Shown in pieces: positions 21,384-29,858 of a stretch of DNA of 64,000 bases (within the stretch, counting starts at the first letter, position 1; each line of letters opens with the position of its first letter). The notes beneath the pieces were generated by a model. That model worked only from the letters and a program-made list of their open reading frames with translations. It was not told the origin of the DNA and ran no database searches. The stretch comes from Cellulomonas cellasea (lineage in GTDB: Bacteria; Actinomycetota; Actinomycetes; Actinomycetales; Cellulomonadaceae). The position numbers and the translations under genes were made by a program. The DNA lies in assembly GCF_006538745.1 (NCBI RefSeq), contig NZ_BJLR01000016.1, positions 1-64,000 on the forward strand, given 5' to 3'.

Positions 21384-23627
21384 TCAGCGCACGTACACGT
21401 TCGGCCGCGCGGGCATCGCGAACGGCGCCCCGATCGCGAACGACGGGTGCGGCGGCTGGTTGTACGCCGTGTTCTGCCACGCGATCGCGACCCGGTACTG
21501 CTGGTCGTGCAGCAGGGTCCACAGGCGCGTGTCCGTCGGGTGCGGCGTCGCGTAGATCCGCAGCGCGCTGTCGTCGGACGTCGCCCAGACGACCTCCTCG
21601 CGCCAGTCGCCCAGGATGTCGCCCGAGAGGGTCGGCGTCGACTTCGTGCCGTTGTTGCTGTGCACGCCCGAGCCGGTCAGCAGCCGGGTGTCGCCGCCGG
21701 TGCCGTACTTGTCGATCCGCGTGCCGTCGAGCAGCTCCCGGACCGGGTCGCCGTCCCACCACGCCAGGAAGTTCGCCGACGAGGGCTTGCGGGCGACGGC
21801 CGTGCCGGAGGTGTTGCGGAGCTGGGAGTCCGACGACGACCACGACTCCGCGCCGGGGCTGCCCGCCCAGATGTCGGACGAGACCCCGCGCCCGTTGTCC
21901 GTCGTGCCCGGCGTGCGCCACAGGATCGCCCCGGTGCGGGCGTCGGCCATGAAGGAGTCGGGCTGCGACGCCGTCTCGGTGACCTTGTAGTACTCGAGGC
22001 CCGGGCGGCTCGGGATGAAGTCGCCCAGGTGACCGGCGTCGCCGTGCCCGTACCGGGTGTTCCACAGCCCGCGGCCGTCGTCGTCGATCGCGGCGGCGCC
22101 GTAGAGGATCTCCTGGCGGCCGTCGCCGTCGACGTCACCGACGGACAGGGAGTGGTTGCCCTGCCCGGCGTAGGTGCTGTTGCCCGACGAGCTCGAGTCG
22201 AACGTCCAGCGCCGCGTGAGCTTCCCGTCGCGGTAGTCCCAGGCCACGACGACGGCCCGCGTGTAGTAGCCGCGCGCCATGATGATCGACGGCCGCACGC
22301 CGTCGAGGTAGGCGGTCCCGGCGAGGAACCGGTCGACGCGGTTGCCGTAGGAGTCGCCCCAGCCCGACACCGAGCCGCGCGCGGGGACGTAGTCGGTCGT
22401 GGCGCCGATGGCGCCGGTCTGGCCCTGGAAGACCGTGAAGTACTCCGGCCCGCTGAGCACGTACCCGTCGCCGTTGCGGTGGTCGGCGCTCGCGCTGCCG
22501 ATGACCTGGCCGGTGCCCGAGCGGGTGCCGTCGGCCGTCTTGACCGCGACCTCGGCCTTGCCGTCGCCGTCGTAGTCGTACACCTGGAACTGCGTGTAGT
22601 GGGCGCCCGCGCGGATGTTGCGGCCCAGGTCGATGCGCCACATGCGCGTCCCGTCGAGCTGGTACGCGTCGAGGTACACGTTGCCGGTGACGCCGGCCTG
22701 CGAGTTGTCCTTGGCGTTCGTCGGGTCCCACTTGAGGACGACCTCGAGCCGGCCGTCGCCGTCGAGGTCCCCGACGGACCCGTCGTTCGCGACGTACCCG
22801 GAGCCCGGCTTGGAGATGGGGACGTCGAGGTACCCGTTGGCGAACCCGAGGGACGGCGCCGACGGTGCCTGCTCGGTGCCGTTCACGACCGCGCGCACGG
22901 TGTAGCTCGCGCCCGCGGACGCGCCGGCGTCGACGTAGTTGGTCGAGCCGGTGACGGGTGAGGACGTCACGCGCGTGCCGCCGCGGTACACGTGGAAGCC
23001 CGTCGAGGCGGCCTCGGTGCCGAGCAGCCGCCACTGGACGAGGTTCCCCGAGCCGGACCGCACGCTGATGAGCCCGCGGTCGAGGTCCTCCGCCTGCCAC
23101 GCACCGGCGGGCGGGGTGGTCGTCGTCGGGGTGGGCGTGGGGGTCGTCGTGGCCGTCGGCGTCGGCGTCGGCGTCGTGGTGGACGTCGGGGAGGCGGTCG
23201 GGGTCGGCGTCGGGGTGACCGTGCCGGTGCACGCCGTGCCGTTGAGCCGGAAGGCGGTCGGGGCGGTGTTGGCCGACCCGTTCCACGTCCCGTTGAACCC
23301 GAACGCGACCGTCCCGCCGGACGGGACCTGCGCGTTGTAGCCGGCGTCCGTGACGCTCACGGTCGTGCCCGACTGGCTCGCGACCCCGTTCCACGCCTGC
23401 GTCACGGTCTGCCCGGCGGGGAAGTCCCACGCCAGCGTCCAGCCGCTCACCGCGTCGCCCAGGTTCTCGACGGTGACGCTCGCGCCGAACCCCGTCGACC
23501 ACTCGTTCGAGACCGCGTACGTCACGCGGCAGCCGATGGCCGCGTGCGCGCTCTCCGCGGCCACGACCCCCGCGCCGACCGCTGTCGCGGCGGCGAGAAG
23601 TCCTGCCGCCACCCCTCGTGCTCTCAT
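21384..23627 (-). CDS. Secreted rhamnogalacturonan lyase (PL11) with N-terminal CBM2
   Basis: Protein of 747 residues. Residues 1-29 are a signal peptide ending AESAHA. A carbohydrate-binding module of family 2 follows (about 31-135: CRVTYAVSNEWSTGFGASVTVENL, WNGVASQSGTTVSV, cysteines near both ends, exposed tryptophans), then a Thr/Pro/Ser linker (about 137-175), then a PL11-type catalytic domain: YLDVPISKPGSGYVANDGSVGDLDGDGRLEVV, DYDGDGKAEVAVKTADGT, GDVDGDGRQEILYGAAAIDDDG, with repeated calcium-binding DxDGDG loops of the eight-bladed propeller, ending PNVYVR. The enzyme cleaves the rhamnose-galacturonate backbone of pectin by beta-elimination outside the cell; CBM2 would anchor it to cellulose. 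ATG at 23627 with GGAG upstream. LacI-type operator candidates lie 100-165 bases upstream. Confidence 0.95.
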   Translation of the reverse strand: MRARGVAAGLLAAATAVGAGVVAAESAHAAIGCRVTYAVSNEWSTGFGASVTVENLGDAVSGWTLAWDFPAGQTVTQAWNGVASQSGTTVSVTDAGYNAQVPSGGTVAFGFNGTWNGSANTAPTAFRLNGTACTGTVTPTPTPTASPTSTTTPTPTPTATTTPTPTPTTTTPPAGAWQAEDLDRGLISVRSGSGNLVQWRLLGTEAASTGFHVYRGGTRVTSSPVTGSTNYVDAGASAGASYTVRAVVNGTEQAPSAPSLGFANGYLDVPISKPGSGYVANDGSVGDLDGDGRLEVVLKWDPTNAKDNSQAGVTGNVYLDAYQLDGTRMWRIDLGRNIRAGAHYTQFQVYDYDGDGKAEVAVKTADGTRSGTGQVIGSASADHRNGDGYVLSGPEYFTVFQGQTGAIGATTDYVPARGSVSGWGDSYGNRVDRFLAGTAYLDGVRPSIIMARGYYTRAVVVAWDYRDGKLTRRWTFDSSSSGNSTYAGQGNHSLSVGDVDGDGRQEILYGAAAIDDDGRGLWNTRYGHGDAGHLGDFIPSRPGLEYYKVTETASQPDSFMADARTGAILWRTPGTTDNGRGVSSDIWAGSPGAESWSSSDSQLRNTSGTAVARKPSSANFLAWWDGDPVRELLDGTRIDKYGTGGDTRLLTGSGVHSNNGTKSTPTLSGDILGDWREEVVWATSDDSALRIYATPHPTDTRLWTLLHDQQYRVAIAWQNTAYNQPPHPSFAIGAPFAMPARPNVYVR

Positions 23628-23729
23628 GGCGTCTCCTTCACGACGTCACGCCACCGGCCGGTCGCCGCGACGCTGCGGGACCGCGGCCCGGGCGTCGTCG
23701 CCCCGGACCGTGTCCGCGCCCCAAGGTAG

Positions 23730-23792
23730 GTAAGCGCTCGCCCGTGAGGAACGGAGCGGAGCCCTCTGAATCCTTTCAAGTCGAAAGTTTCG
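23730..23792 (-). promoter_or_regulatory. Candidate LacI-type operators upstream of the lyase
   Basis: CGAAAGTTTCG (23782-23792) is a perfect palindrome around one central base and overlaps a near-palindrome CTTTCAAGTCGAAAG (23773-23787). A second candidate, GTAAGCGCTCGC (23730-23741), has the AGCGCT core common in LacI-family operators. Both types are used by sugar-responsive regulators of polysaccharide genes in actinobacteria. No LacI gene is in the window. Confidence 0.45.
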
Positions 23793-23846
23793 CTGAGCGG
23801 ACCGCGGTTCCTCCGGCGGCTCCGCGCTCGTTGGTACCCTCACGTG

Positions 23847-24359
23847 GTGACGCCCGCCGGCCCCAGCCCCGAGCCCGTGGACCGCCGCGCGTGGGTGCTC
23901 GTCGTCGCCCTCGTCGTCGTGGTGGTCGGGCTCGCCGCCGCGGTGCGCACGCTCGGCGCACCCGTGCGGGACCCGCTGACGGCGGCCGCGACGAGCAACG
24001 CGCGCCACGGCGCGCAGATCCTCGACGCCGGGCTGGTCGGCGCGCTCGACGACGCCGGCGACGGGTCCCCGGAGGCGCTCACGGCGGCGTTCGAGGAGGC
24101 CTTCGACCGGACGCCCTGGATCGACACCTACGAGCCCGTCGACCCCGGCGGGGCGGACGCCGCGTGGCGGGTCCAGATCGCCGGCAGCGCGTCGGTGGGC
24201 AGCGGGCTCTTCTCCGAGATGGCGGAGGCGGTGCTGTGCGTGGACGTCACGGTGACCCGCGACGCGGACCCGCCGGTGCGGATGGTCGACTCGGCCTGCC
24301 TGACCGAGCAGATCCGTCGCGACGACGACCGGTTCGTGGAGATCGACCTCTCCGAGTGA
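23847..24359 (+). CDS. Membrane-anchored protein of unknown function
   Basis: Protein of 170 residues with a short cytoplasmic N-terminus (VDRRAW), one membrane helix (VLVVALVVVVVGLAAAV) and an outer domain of about 130 residues containing RVQIAGSASVGSGLFSEMAEAVLCVDVTVTRD and SACLTEQIRRDD; the two cysteines might form a disulfide. I do not recognise the domain. A GTG at 23847 sits six bases after TACCCT (23835-23840), a leaderless arrangement; an alternative GTG is one codon earlier. It shares the divergent region with the rhamnogalacturonan lyase, so the operators there could act on it too. Confidence 0.7.
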   Translation: MTPAGPSPEPVDRRAWVLVVALVVVVVGLAAAVRTLGAPVRDPLTAAATSNARHGAQILDAGLVGALDDAGDGSPEALTAAFEEAFDRTPWIDTYEPVDPGGADAAWRVQIAGSASVGSGLFSEMAEAVLCVDVTVTRDADPPVRMVDSACLTEQIRRDDDRFVEIDLSE

Positions 24360-24435
24360 CCGCTCGCCGGCGGCGCCGGAGGCCGTGGCGCCCGTCCGTC
24401 AGCCGCGCCGGCCTCCGCCGGCGGCGTCCACGCGC

Positions 24436-25161
24436 TCAGGCGCCGCCCGGCCCGCCGCTGCGGGTGCTCGGGTCCTCGCCGATCCGCAGCAGCGGCAGGT
24501 GCTCCACGCGGTGGGCCGCCCACGTCAGCGTCCGGCTCGCCGTCCGCAGCGCGGGGACCACGCGCTCCGGGCCCCGGCGCGCACCGGCGTCGAGCAGGTC
24601 GCGGAGCCGGTCGAGCACGGACAGCGGGACGGCGGACAGGACGTTGCCCGGTGGCCGCCGCGCGACGACCGGGTGCGCGCGGGTCGGGGCCACGCGCCGG
24701 ACGACCTCCCACAGCACGCCCAGGCGCCGCACGTCGCGGGTGCTCACGGCCTGCTGGAGCCGGGGGAGCAGCACGTCTTCCTCGTCCCGCACGTCCTCGC
24801 GGAGCACCTCGGTCAGCCGGTCGAGCACCGCGCCGCGCTCCGGATGATGGTGGCCCATGCCCTCGAGCCGGGTCACGAGCTCGTTGACCTCCTGGTGCTC
24901 CTGCTCGACCTCGAGGCTCAGCTCGTGACCGTCGGGCAGCACCCGGCGCAGCGTCGGCCACAGGACGGCCTCCTCCGCGAACGCGTGCGGGAAGACGAGG
25001 CGGTAGAGCCGCTGGAGCACCGCGTCCTGCTCGTGCCCGTGCGTCCGGCCCAGCTCGTGCAGCAGGCGGTCGAGCGTGACGTGGTCCTTCTTCTGCCGCG
25101 TCAGGACGCTCACGCGCCCGCCGAGCTCCGTCACGCTCTGGTCGGCGATCGATCGGGCCAT
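24436..25161 (-). CDS. Hemerythrin HHE cation-binding domain protein
   Basis: Protein of 241 residues. The four-helix HHE pattern is seen in KKDHVTLDRLLHELG, FPHAFAEEAVLWPTLRRVLPDG, EVEQEHQEVNELVTRLEGM and DVRDEEDVLLPRLQQAV, giving His/Glu ligands for a di-iron site. The region after residue 150 is a basic C-terminal extension (VAPTRAHPVVARRPPGNVLSAVPLSVLDRLRDLLDAG) seen in several actinobacterial members. Roles known for the family are oxygen, nitric oxide or iron sensing and storage; none can be assigned. ATG start, cytosolic. Confidence 0.85.
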   Translation of the reverse strand: MARSIADQSVTELGGRVSVLTRQKKDHVTLDRLLHELGRTHGHEQDAVLQRLYRLVFPHAFAEEAVLWPTLRRVLPDGHELSLEVEQEHQEVNELVTRLEGMGHHHPERGAVLDRLTEVLREDVRDEEDVLLPRLQQAVSTRDVRRLGVLWEVVRRVAPTRAHPVVARRPPGNVLSAVPLSVLDRLRDLLDAGARRGPERVVPALRTASRTLTWAAHRVEHLPLLRIGEDPSTRSGGPGGA

Positions 25162-25260
25162 GGCGGACTCCCTGGGTCGACGGTCCCTCCTCCGACGGTA
25201 GGTCGGGTCCGGCCCGCACGCGCGCGCAGGCGCCGCGGTCCTCGACCACGTCCCGTCGGG

Positions 25261-25374
25261 TCACCGAGGGACGGGGGCCACCCACACCAGCCCAGCGCCC
25301 GCGACGAGCCCCGTGGCGGCGGCCACGACCGCGCCCGTCCACGGCACGATCGCCACGACCTGCCACAGCAGCAC
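25261..25374 (-). CDS. Possible small membrane protein or gene remnant
   Basis: A 37-residue frame from GTG (25374) with AAGGAG very close upstream. It encodes one hydrophobic segment (VVAIVPWTGAVVAAATGLVAGAGLVWV). It could be a real small membrane protein or the tail of a decayed transporter, since the frame stays open further upstream in low-complexity sequence. Support is weak. Confidence 0.3.
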   Translation of the reverse strand: MLLWQVVAIVPWTGAVVAAATGLVAGAGLVWVAPVPR

Positions 25375-25561
25375 CCACTCCTTGCGGACGCCGACGCGAC
25401 GAAGAACGCCGCGGTGAGCATCGTGGGGAGCGCGAGCGGGCGAGGAGGCCGGCGGACCCGTACCCGTACCCGTGCCTGTCCCGCGGTTCCTGTGCCGCCC
25501 ACGCGCGCCCGCACCCGCCGACGTCCCCGGCGTGACAGGTCCGTCGTCCGGTGGGCACGAC

Positions 25562-26641
25562 CTACCACGCGGCGCCTCGAGCCGTCCGTGCGAAGCGGTC
25601 CGCGAGCCGGCCGAACGCCTCCGCGAGCTCGGGCGGACCCACCACGTCGACGTCCGCGTCGAACCGGGCCAACGAGGCCGCGAGGCCGACCCACGACCAC
25701 GCGCCGAGCACGACCCGGCAGCGACCCGACCCCAGGTCCTGGACGACGCCGTCGGCCACGTAGGGCGCGACCTCCGCCGCGGGTGCGTGCACGACGACCT
25801 CGCCCCGGCAGGGCCACTCCGCACCGGCGCCGCCCGTCCCCGCGCCGCCCGCCGCCCCGTCGCCCGCCCCACCGCCGTCCCCGACGCCACCTCCGCGGCG
25901 CCCGCCCGCCGCTCCCGGCTCCGGCAGGCCGCGGAACCGGGCGGTCAGGTACCGGTCCAGGTCCCCGCCGGGCACCTCCCGCGGCGTGAACCGTGCCCCG
26001 CCGGGGCTGCGCGGGGTCAGGCGGTCGACGCGGAAGGTCCGCCAGTCGTCGCGGTCGAGGTCCCACGCGACGAGGTACCAGCGGCCCGAGCGCGCGACGA
26101 GGTGGTGCGGCTCGACCCGGCGCGGCGGACCGGGATCGACGCCGGCGGGCGCGCCGGGCGCGCGATGGTCGAGGCGCAGGACCTCGCGCGCGCTGATCGC
26201 GGTGCTGATCGCGGACAGGACGGCCGGGTCGACGGGGTCGCCGTGCCCGGGCGGGCCGGCGTGGACGTGCAGCGCGTCGACGCGCTGCCGCAGCCGGACC
26301 GGGAGGAGCTGGCGGACCGTGCGCAGCGCGCGCGTCGCACCCTCCTCGATGCCGGCGCCGGACGCGGCGGCGGTCTGCAGGGCGACGGCGAGCGCGACCG
26401 CCTGCTCGTCGTCGAACAGCAGCGGGGGCAGGGACGCCCCGGCGCCGAGCCGGTAGCCGCCCTCGCGCCCACGCGTGCTCGTGATCGGGTAGCCGAGCTC
26501 GCGCAGACGGTCGACGTCGCGCCGCACGGTGCGGTCGGTCACGTCGAGGCGCTCCGCGAGCGTCGTGGCCGGCCAGTCGCGCCGGGTCTGCAGCAGCGAG
26601 AGGAGCGACAGGAGGCGCGAGGACGTCGTGGGCACGGGCAC
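25562..26641 (-). CDS. YafY-type WYL-domain transcriptional regulator
   Basis: Protein of 359 residues. N-terminal winged helix-turn-helix: SRLLSLLSLLQTRRDWPATTLAERLDVTDRTVRRDVDRLRELGYPITSTRGREGGYRL. The WYL domain follows, with the core RRVEPHHLVARSGRWYLVAWDLDRDDWRTFRVDRL, a fold that senses ligands or nucleic acid. Residues about 245-275 are a glycine/alanine-rich insert (GRRGGGVGDGGGAGDGAAGG), then a WCX C-terminal part. The start is one of two adjacent GTG codons (26641 or 26635). It is divergent from the VOC gene at 26751; TCCGGA-N9-TCCGGA lies between them, and the same spaced repeat occurs at the second WYL regulator (30914). Confidence 0.9.
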   Translation of the reverse strand: MPVPTTSSRLLSLLSLLQTRRDWPATTLAERLDVTDRTVRRDVDRLRELGYPITSTRGREGGYRLGAGASLPPLLFDDEQAVALAVALQTAAASGAGIEEGATRALRTVRQLLPVRLRQRVDALHVHAGPPGHGDPVDPAVLSAISTAISAREVLRLDHRAPGAPAGVDPGPPRRVEPHHLVARSGRWYLVAWDLDRDDWRTFRVDRLTPRSPGGARFTPREVPGGDLDRYLTARFRGLPEPGAAGGRRGGGVGDGGGAGDGAAGGAGTGGAGAEWPCRGEVVVHAPAAEVAPYVADGVVQDLGSGRCRVVLGAWSWVGLAASLARFDADVDVVGPPELAEAFGRLADRFARTARGAAW

Positions 26642-26655
26642 CAGTCTGCCGCGAT

Positions 26656-26678
26656 ATCCGGACCCATCCTGTCCGGAT
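26656..26678. promoter_or_regulatory. Inverted repeat operator, TCCGGA-N9-TCCGGA
   Basis: ATCCGGAC at 26656-26663 and GTCCGGAT at 26671-26678 form a perfect inverted repeat with a seven-base spacer. It lies 15 bases before the WYL regulator start and 72 bases before the divergent VOC gene. The two TCCGGA cores are 15 bases apart, as at 30876-30898. Confidence 0.7.
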
Positions 26679-26750
26679 GGCTTGCGACGGTGTGCGTGCG
26701 CCGCCCGTACCGGGTGCCGCACCCCGACAGCACCACCACCAGGAGCCGGA

Positions 26751-27176
26751 ATGTCCATCACCACCACGACCCACATCAACCTGCGCGGCGACGCCCGCGC
26801 CGCGCTCGAGCTCTACCGCGACGTGTTCGGCGGCGAGCTCACCGTCGTGACCTACGGCGACGCGCACGCCGCCCAGGACCCCGCCGAGGCCGACCAGGTG
26901 ATGTGGGGTCAGGTCGTCTCGCCCGACGGCTTCCACGTCATGGCCTACGACGTCCCGGCCGCCCAGCCGTGGTCGCCGGGGGAGAACCCCTACTTCGTCT
27001 CCGTGCGCGGTGCGTCCGCCGAGGAGATCAGCGGGCTGTGGGAGCGCCTGAGCGCGCGCTCGACGGTGGTCGTGCCGCTCGCCCCGGCCGGCTGGGCGCC
27101 GCTGTACGGGATGCTGCGCGACCCGTTCGGGGTGGTCTGGGTGCTCGACGTCGCGGTCGCGTACGACGCGTCCTGA
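26751..27176 (+). CDS. VOC/PhnB-like glyoxalase-fold protein
   Basis: Protein of 141 residues: ITTTTHINLRGDARAALELYRDVFGGELTVVTYGDAH, VMWGQVVSPDGFHVMAYDVP, YFVSVRGASAEEISGLWERLSARSTVV, APLYGMLRDPFGVVWVLDVA. This is the PhnB/3-demethylubiquinone methyltransferase-like branch of the vicinal-oxygen-chelate fold; these small proteins form dimers and often bind a metal or act in resistance to small electrophiles, but the substrate is unknown. AGGAG lies six bases before the ATG. Divergent from and probably repressed by the WYL regulator. Confidence 0.85.
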   Translation: MSITTTTHINLRGDARAALELYRDVFGGELTVVTYGDAHAAQDPAEADQVMWGQVVSPDGFHVMAYDVPAAQPWSPGENPYFVSVRGASAEEISGLWERLSARSTVVVPLAPAGWAPLYGMLRDPFGVVWVLDVAVAYDAS

Positions 27177-27184
27177 CTGCGCGG

Positions 27185-27224
27185 CCCCGTCACCCGGACG
27201 GACCGTCCCGGACGGGTGACGGGG
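27185..27224 (+). terminator. Hairpin terminator after the VOC gene
   Basis: CCCCGTCACCCG (27185-27196) pairs over 12 bases with CGGGTGACGGGG (27213-27224), loop 16 bases; it starts eight bases after the stop codon. Confidence 0.7.
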
Positions 27225-27282
27225 CGCTGGCGTGGCGGTCGGCCCGCGCCCGGTGGGTCCTCCCTCGTGCTCTGGAGCCCTC

Positions 27283-27841
27283 GTGCGTGCCGTCCGTCCC
27301 CTCGTCGCCCCCGCCCTCGTCGCCCTCGCGCTCCTCGTCACGGGGTGCTCGTCCGGCGGCGACGACACCGCCGCGACGCCCACGCCGACCCCCGAGGCCA
27401 CGGTAGACGCCCACCCCGACCCCCACGCCGACGCCCCTGACCGGCGCGGCGTGCCTCGTCGGCGGCTGGGACGTGGACCAGGCGTCGCTCGCCGCGGGCC
27501 TGCAGCAGACGGTCGCGGCCGACGGCACGGTCGGCGAGGTGCAGACGGCCGGTGCCACCTGGATCTCCTTCAACGGCGCGCTGAGCGGTGCGTACACCGC
27601 GACCGACACCGAGATCACGGTCCCCGCGGTCGACACGAGCGGTGTCGCGCAGGCCCTGTCGTTCACGCTCGACGGCGCGCCGTTCGAGATGCCGGCCGAG
27701 GAGTCGGGCGCGGACGAGTACCAGGGGATCGACCTGACCGGCACGCAGAGCTACACGTGCACCGAGCAGGAGCTCGTCCTCGTGAGCCCGGCCGCCGACG
27801 GGGCCCCGGAGACCCAGCAGCTCCTGCGCCGCCGCGCGTGA
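27283..27841 (+). pseudogene. Lipoprotein gene interrupted by a +1 frameshift
   Basis: From GTG (27283; GGAG six bases upstream) the first frame encodes a signal peptide and lipobox (VALALLVTGCSSGG) and the start of a Thr/Pro linker (TPTPTPEATV). That reading then leaves the linker, while a second frame, one base further on, continues TPTPTPTPLTGAACLVGGWDV and a mature domain of about 130 residues (GATWISFNGALSGAYTATDTEITVPAV) ending at 27841. The switch must fall at 27403-27407, because the second frame has a TAG at 27404-27406. Removing one base there gives a single lipoprotein of about 185 residues. Natural mutation, phase variation or a sequence error are all possible. The mature domain is not recognised. 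Confidence 0.75.
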
Positions 27842-27850
27842 CCCGTCCGG

Positions 27851-27882
27851 TGCGGCGCCGAGGGACCTCCCCCGGCGCCGCA
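27851..27882. terminator. Hairpin between convergent genes
   Basis: TGCGGCGCCG (27851-27860) and CGGCGCCGCA (27873-27882) pair perfectly, with a 12-base loop, between the lipoprotein stop codon and the converging isomerase-family gene. Confidence 0.6.
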
Positions 27883-27908
27883 GCGACCCCGTCGCCCGCC
27901 GCCCGCCG

Positions 27909-28541
27909 TCAGCACCGCGCCCGCAGCGTCCCCACGCCCGGGCCGGTCAGCTCGTCGCAGTACACCGCGCGCCCCGTCATCGCCATGACGAGCGCGAGCG
28001 TGGACCCCGAGACCTCGGGCCCCGCGCCGGCCGTGAAGCCGCCGTCCGTCGCGACGAGCCGCAGCCCGCGCACGCGCCGGCGCGCGACCACGACCTGGTC
28101 CGTGCCCGCGTAGTACCGCGCGACCGCGTCGAGGACCCCGGCGGGGTACGCCCGCACGATCCCGAGGGGACGCCGGACGTCCTCGCCGTGCACCACCGCC
28201 TCGCCCAGGATCGCGAGCCGGGGGAGCGGCGGCGTCGTCGTGCTCGTGACGACGCGCTCGAAGCGGGCGAACGTCTCGGCGGGCGAGTCCCCGAGCTGCT
28301 CGGCGAGGCGCATCGCGACCTGCGCGTCGAAGTCGAACCGGCAGCGGACCACCCCGGCGAACCACCGCAGGCCGTCGAGGCTCGCCGCGGCCGTCAGGTG
28401 CGCGAGCACCTCGCGGACGGTCAGGCCTGCGCACAGCGACGGAGTCTCCCAGCGCTCGTCGGCGAGGCCGCGCAGGTCGTCGGCCAGCGCGGCGCGCTCG
28501 GCGTGGATGAGGTCCCAGGTCCGGGTGGTCGTCGTGGTCAC
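27909..28541 (-). CDS. Mycothiol-dependent maleylpyruvate isomerase family protein
   Basis: Protein of 210 residues from the GTG at 28541. The MDMPI N-terminal DinB-like fold is clear: DLIHAERAALADDLRGLADERWETPSLCAGLTVREVLAHLTAAA, then ILGEAVVHGEDVRRPLGIVRAYP, with His ligands in AHLTAA and VVHGED. Members use mycothiol, the main low-molecular-weight thiol of actinobacteria, or bind metal without a known reaction; the substrate here is unknown. A second GTG five codons upstream (28556) is also possible. It converges on the lipoprotein gene. Confidence 0.85.
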   Translation of the reverse strand: MTTTTTRTWDLIHAERAALADDLRGLADERWETPSLCAGLTVREVLAHLTAAASLDGLRWFAGVVRCRFDFDAQVAMRLAEQLGDSPAETFARFERVVTSTTTPPLPRLAILGEAVVHGEDVRRPLGIVRAYPAGVLDAVARYYAGTDQVVVARRRVRGLRLVATDGGFTAGAGPEVSGSTLALVMAMTGRAVYCDELTGPGVGTLRARC

Positions 28542-28637
28542 GCTGCAGCAGACCACGAGCCGGGCCGGAACTCATCGCGGCGGTCCGCGCTGCGCCCGTT
28601 GCTAGCCTCGGCCGGTGACCCGAGCCCGGTGCGCGCG

Positions 28638-29858
28638 ATGAGCGACGTCCTCGACGACCTGAGCCGGTACCCCGACCTCGAGGCGCCCAACCTGCACGCG
28701 GTCGACGCGACGGACCGGCTCGTGCTCGACGAGGCCGCGACGGCCCTCGCGGACGCGGCCGACGGCGGCGTCGTCGTGATCGGCGACCGCTATGGCGCGC
28801 TGACGCTCGGCGTGATCGCCCGGCACGGCGTCATCGGGGTCCGCACGCACCAGGACCGGCTCACGGGCGAGCGCGCGCTGCACGCGAACGCCGCGCGGCT
28901 GGGCCTGACCGGGTTCACGTCGCACGCGCTCGACGCGTCGCTCGTCGCGGGCGCGCGGCTCGTGCTGCTCCAGCTCCCGCGCTCCCTGGACGCGCTCGAC
29001 GAGGTCGCCGCGCTGGTCGCCGAGCACGCCGACCCGGGCGTCGTCGTGGTCGCGGGCGGGCGGCTCAAGCACATGACGACGGCCATGAACGACGTGCTCG
29101 CGCGGCACCTCGGGACCGTCGAGGCGCGGCTCGCGCGGCAGAAGTCCCGCGTCCTCGTCGCGTCGCACCCCCGCCCGGCGGCCGAGCGCCCGCACCGCCG
29201 CTGGCCCGAGCACGCCGAGCACCGCGACCTCGGAATCACGGTGTGCGCGCACGGCGGGGCGTTCGCGGGCACGGCCGTCGACATCGGGACCCGCGCGCTG
29301 CTCGCGCACCTCGACGCGGTGCCGCACACGACCGGCTCCGCGGTCGACCTCGGGTGCGGCACCGGGGTGCTCGCGGTCGCGCTGGCCCGGCTCCGGCCGG
29401 GGCTGGGAATCACGGCGACGGACGAGTCGGCGGCGGCCGTGGCGTCGGCGCGCGCGACCGTCGAGGCCAACGGCGTCGCCGACCGGGTCACCGTGGTGCG
29501 CGCCGACGCCGCCGGCGCGCTGCCCGACGCCTCCGTCGACCTCGTGCTGCTCAACCCCCCGTTCCACGTGGGCGCCGCGGTGCACGCCGGCGTCGCCCGC
29601 GCGCTGTTCGCCGACGCCGCGCGGGTCCTGCGGCCGGGCGGGGAGCTGTGGGCGGTGTGGAACTCGCACCTGCGCTACCGGCCGAGCCTCGAGAGCGTCG
29701 TCGGGCCGACCCGGCAGCTCGGGCGCGACCCCAAGTTCACGGTGACCGTCTCGACGCGGCGGGACGCACCCGGGGCCGGCCGGGACCGGTCGAGGGCGTC
29801 GATCCCCGGCGAGGCGGCCCGGGACGCGGCGACCCACGACGCGGAGGGGAGTGCATGA
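28638..29858 (+). CDS. RlmG/RsmC-like 23S or 16S rRNA guanine-N2 methyltransferase
   Basis: Protein of 406 residues, a usual length for the two-domain RlmG/RsmC proteins. The first half (about 1-200) is a degenerate Rossmann domain (GVVVIGDRYGALTLGVI) that in relatives helps to bind RNA. The second half has the SAM motif VDLGCGTGVLAVAL at about 236, an acidic ITATDES, and the catalytic NPPFH near 307, typical of N2-guanine methylation. Whether the target is 23S G1835 or 16S G1207 cannot be settled here. ATG at 28638. The next gene starts within its stop codon (ATGA). Confidence 0.8.
   Translation: MSDVLDDLSRYPDLEAPNLHAVDATDRLVLDEAATALADAADGGVVVIGDRYGALTLGVIARHGVIGVRTHQDRLTGERALHANAARLGLTGFTSHALDASLVAGARLVLLQLPRSLDALDEVAALVAEHADPGVVVVAGGRLKHMTTAMNDVLARHLGTVEARLARQKSRVLVASHPRPAAERPHRRWPEHAEHRDLGITVCAHGGAFAGTAVDIGTRALLAHLDAVPHTTGSAVDLGCGTGVLAVALARLRPGLGITATDESAAAVASARATVEANGVADRVTVVRADAAGALPDASVDLVLLNPPFHVGAAVHAGVARALFADAARVLRPGGELWAVWNSHLRYRPSLESVVGPTRQLGRDPKFTVTVSTRRDAPGAGRDRSRASIPGEAARDAATHDAEGSA

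Noticed and set aside
23101-23220. Repeated GTCGGGGT/GGCGTC-like tracts that look like a DNA repeat
   Set aside because: They encode the Thr/Pro linker of the rhamnogalacturonan lyase and are explained by it.
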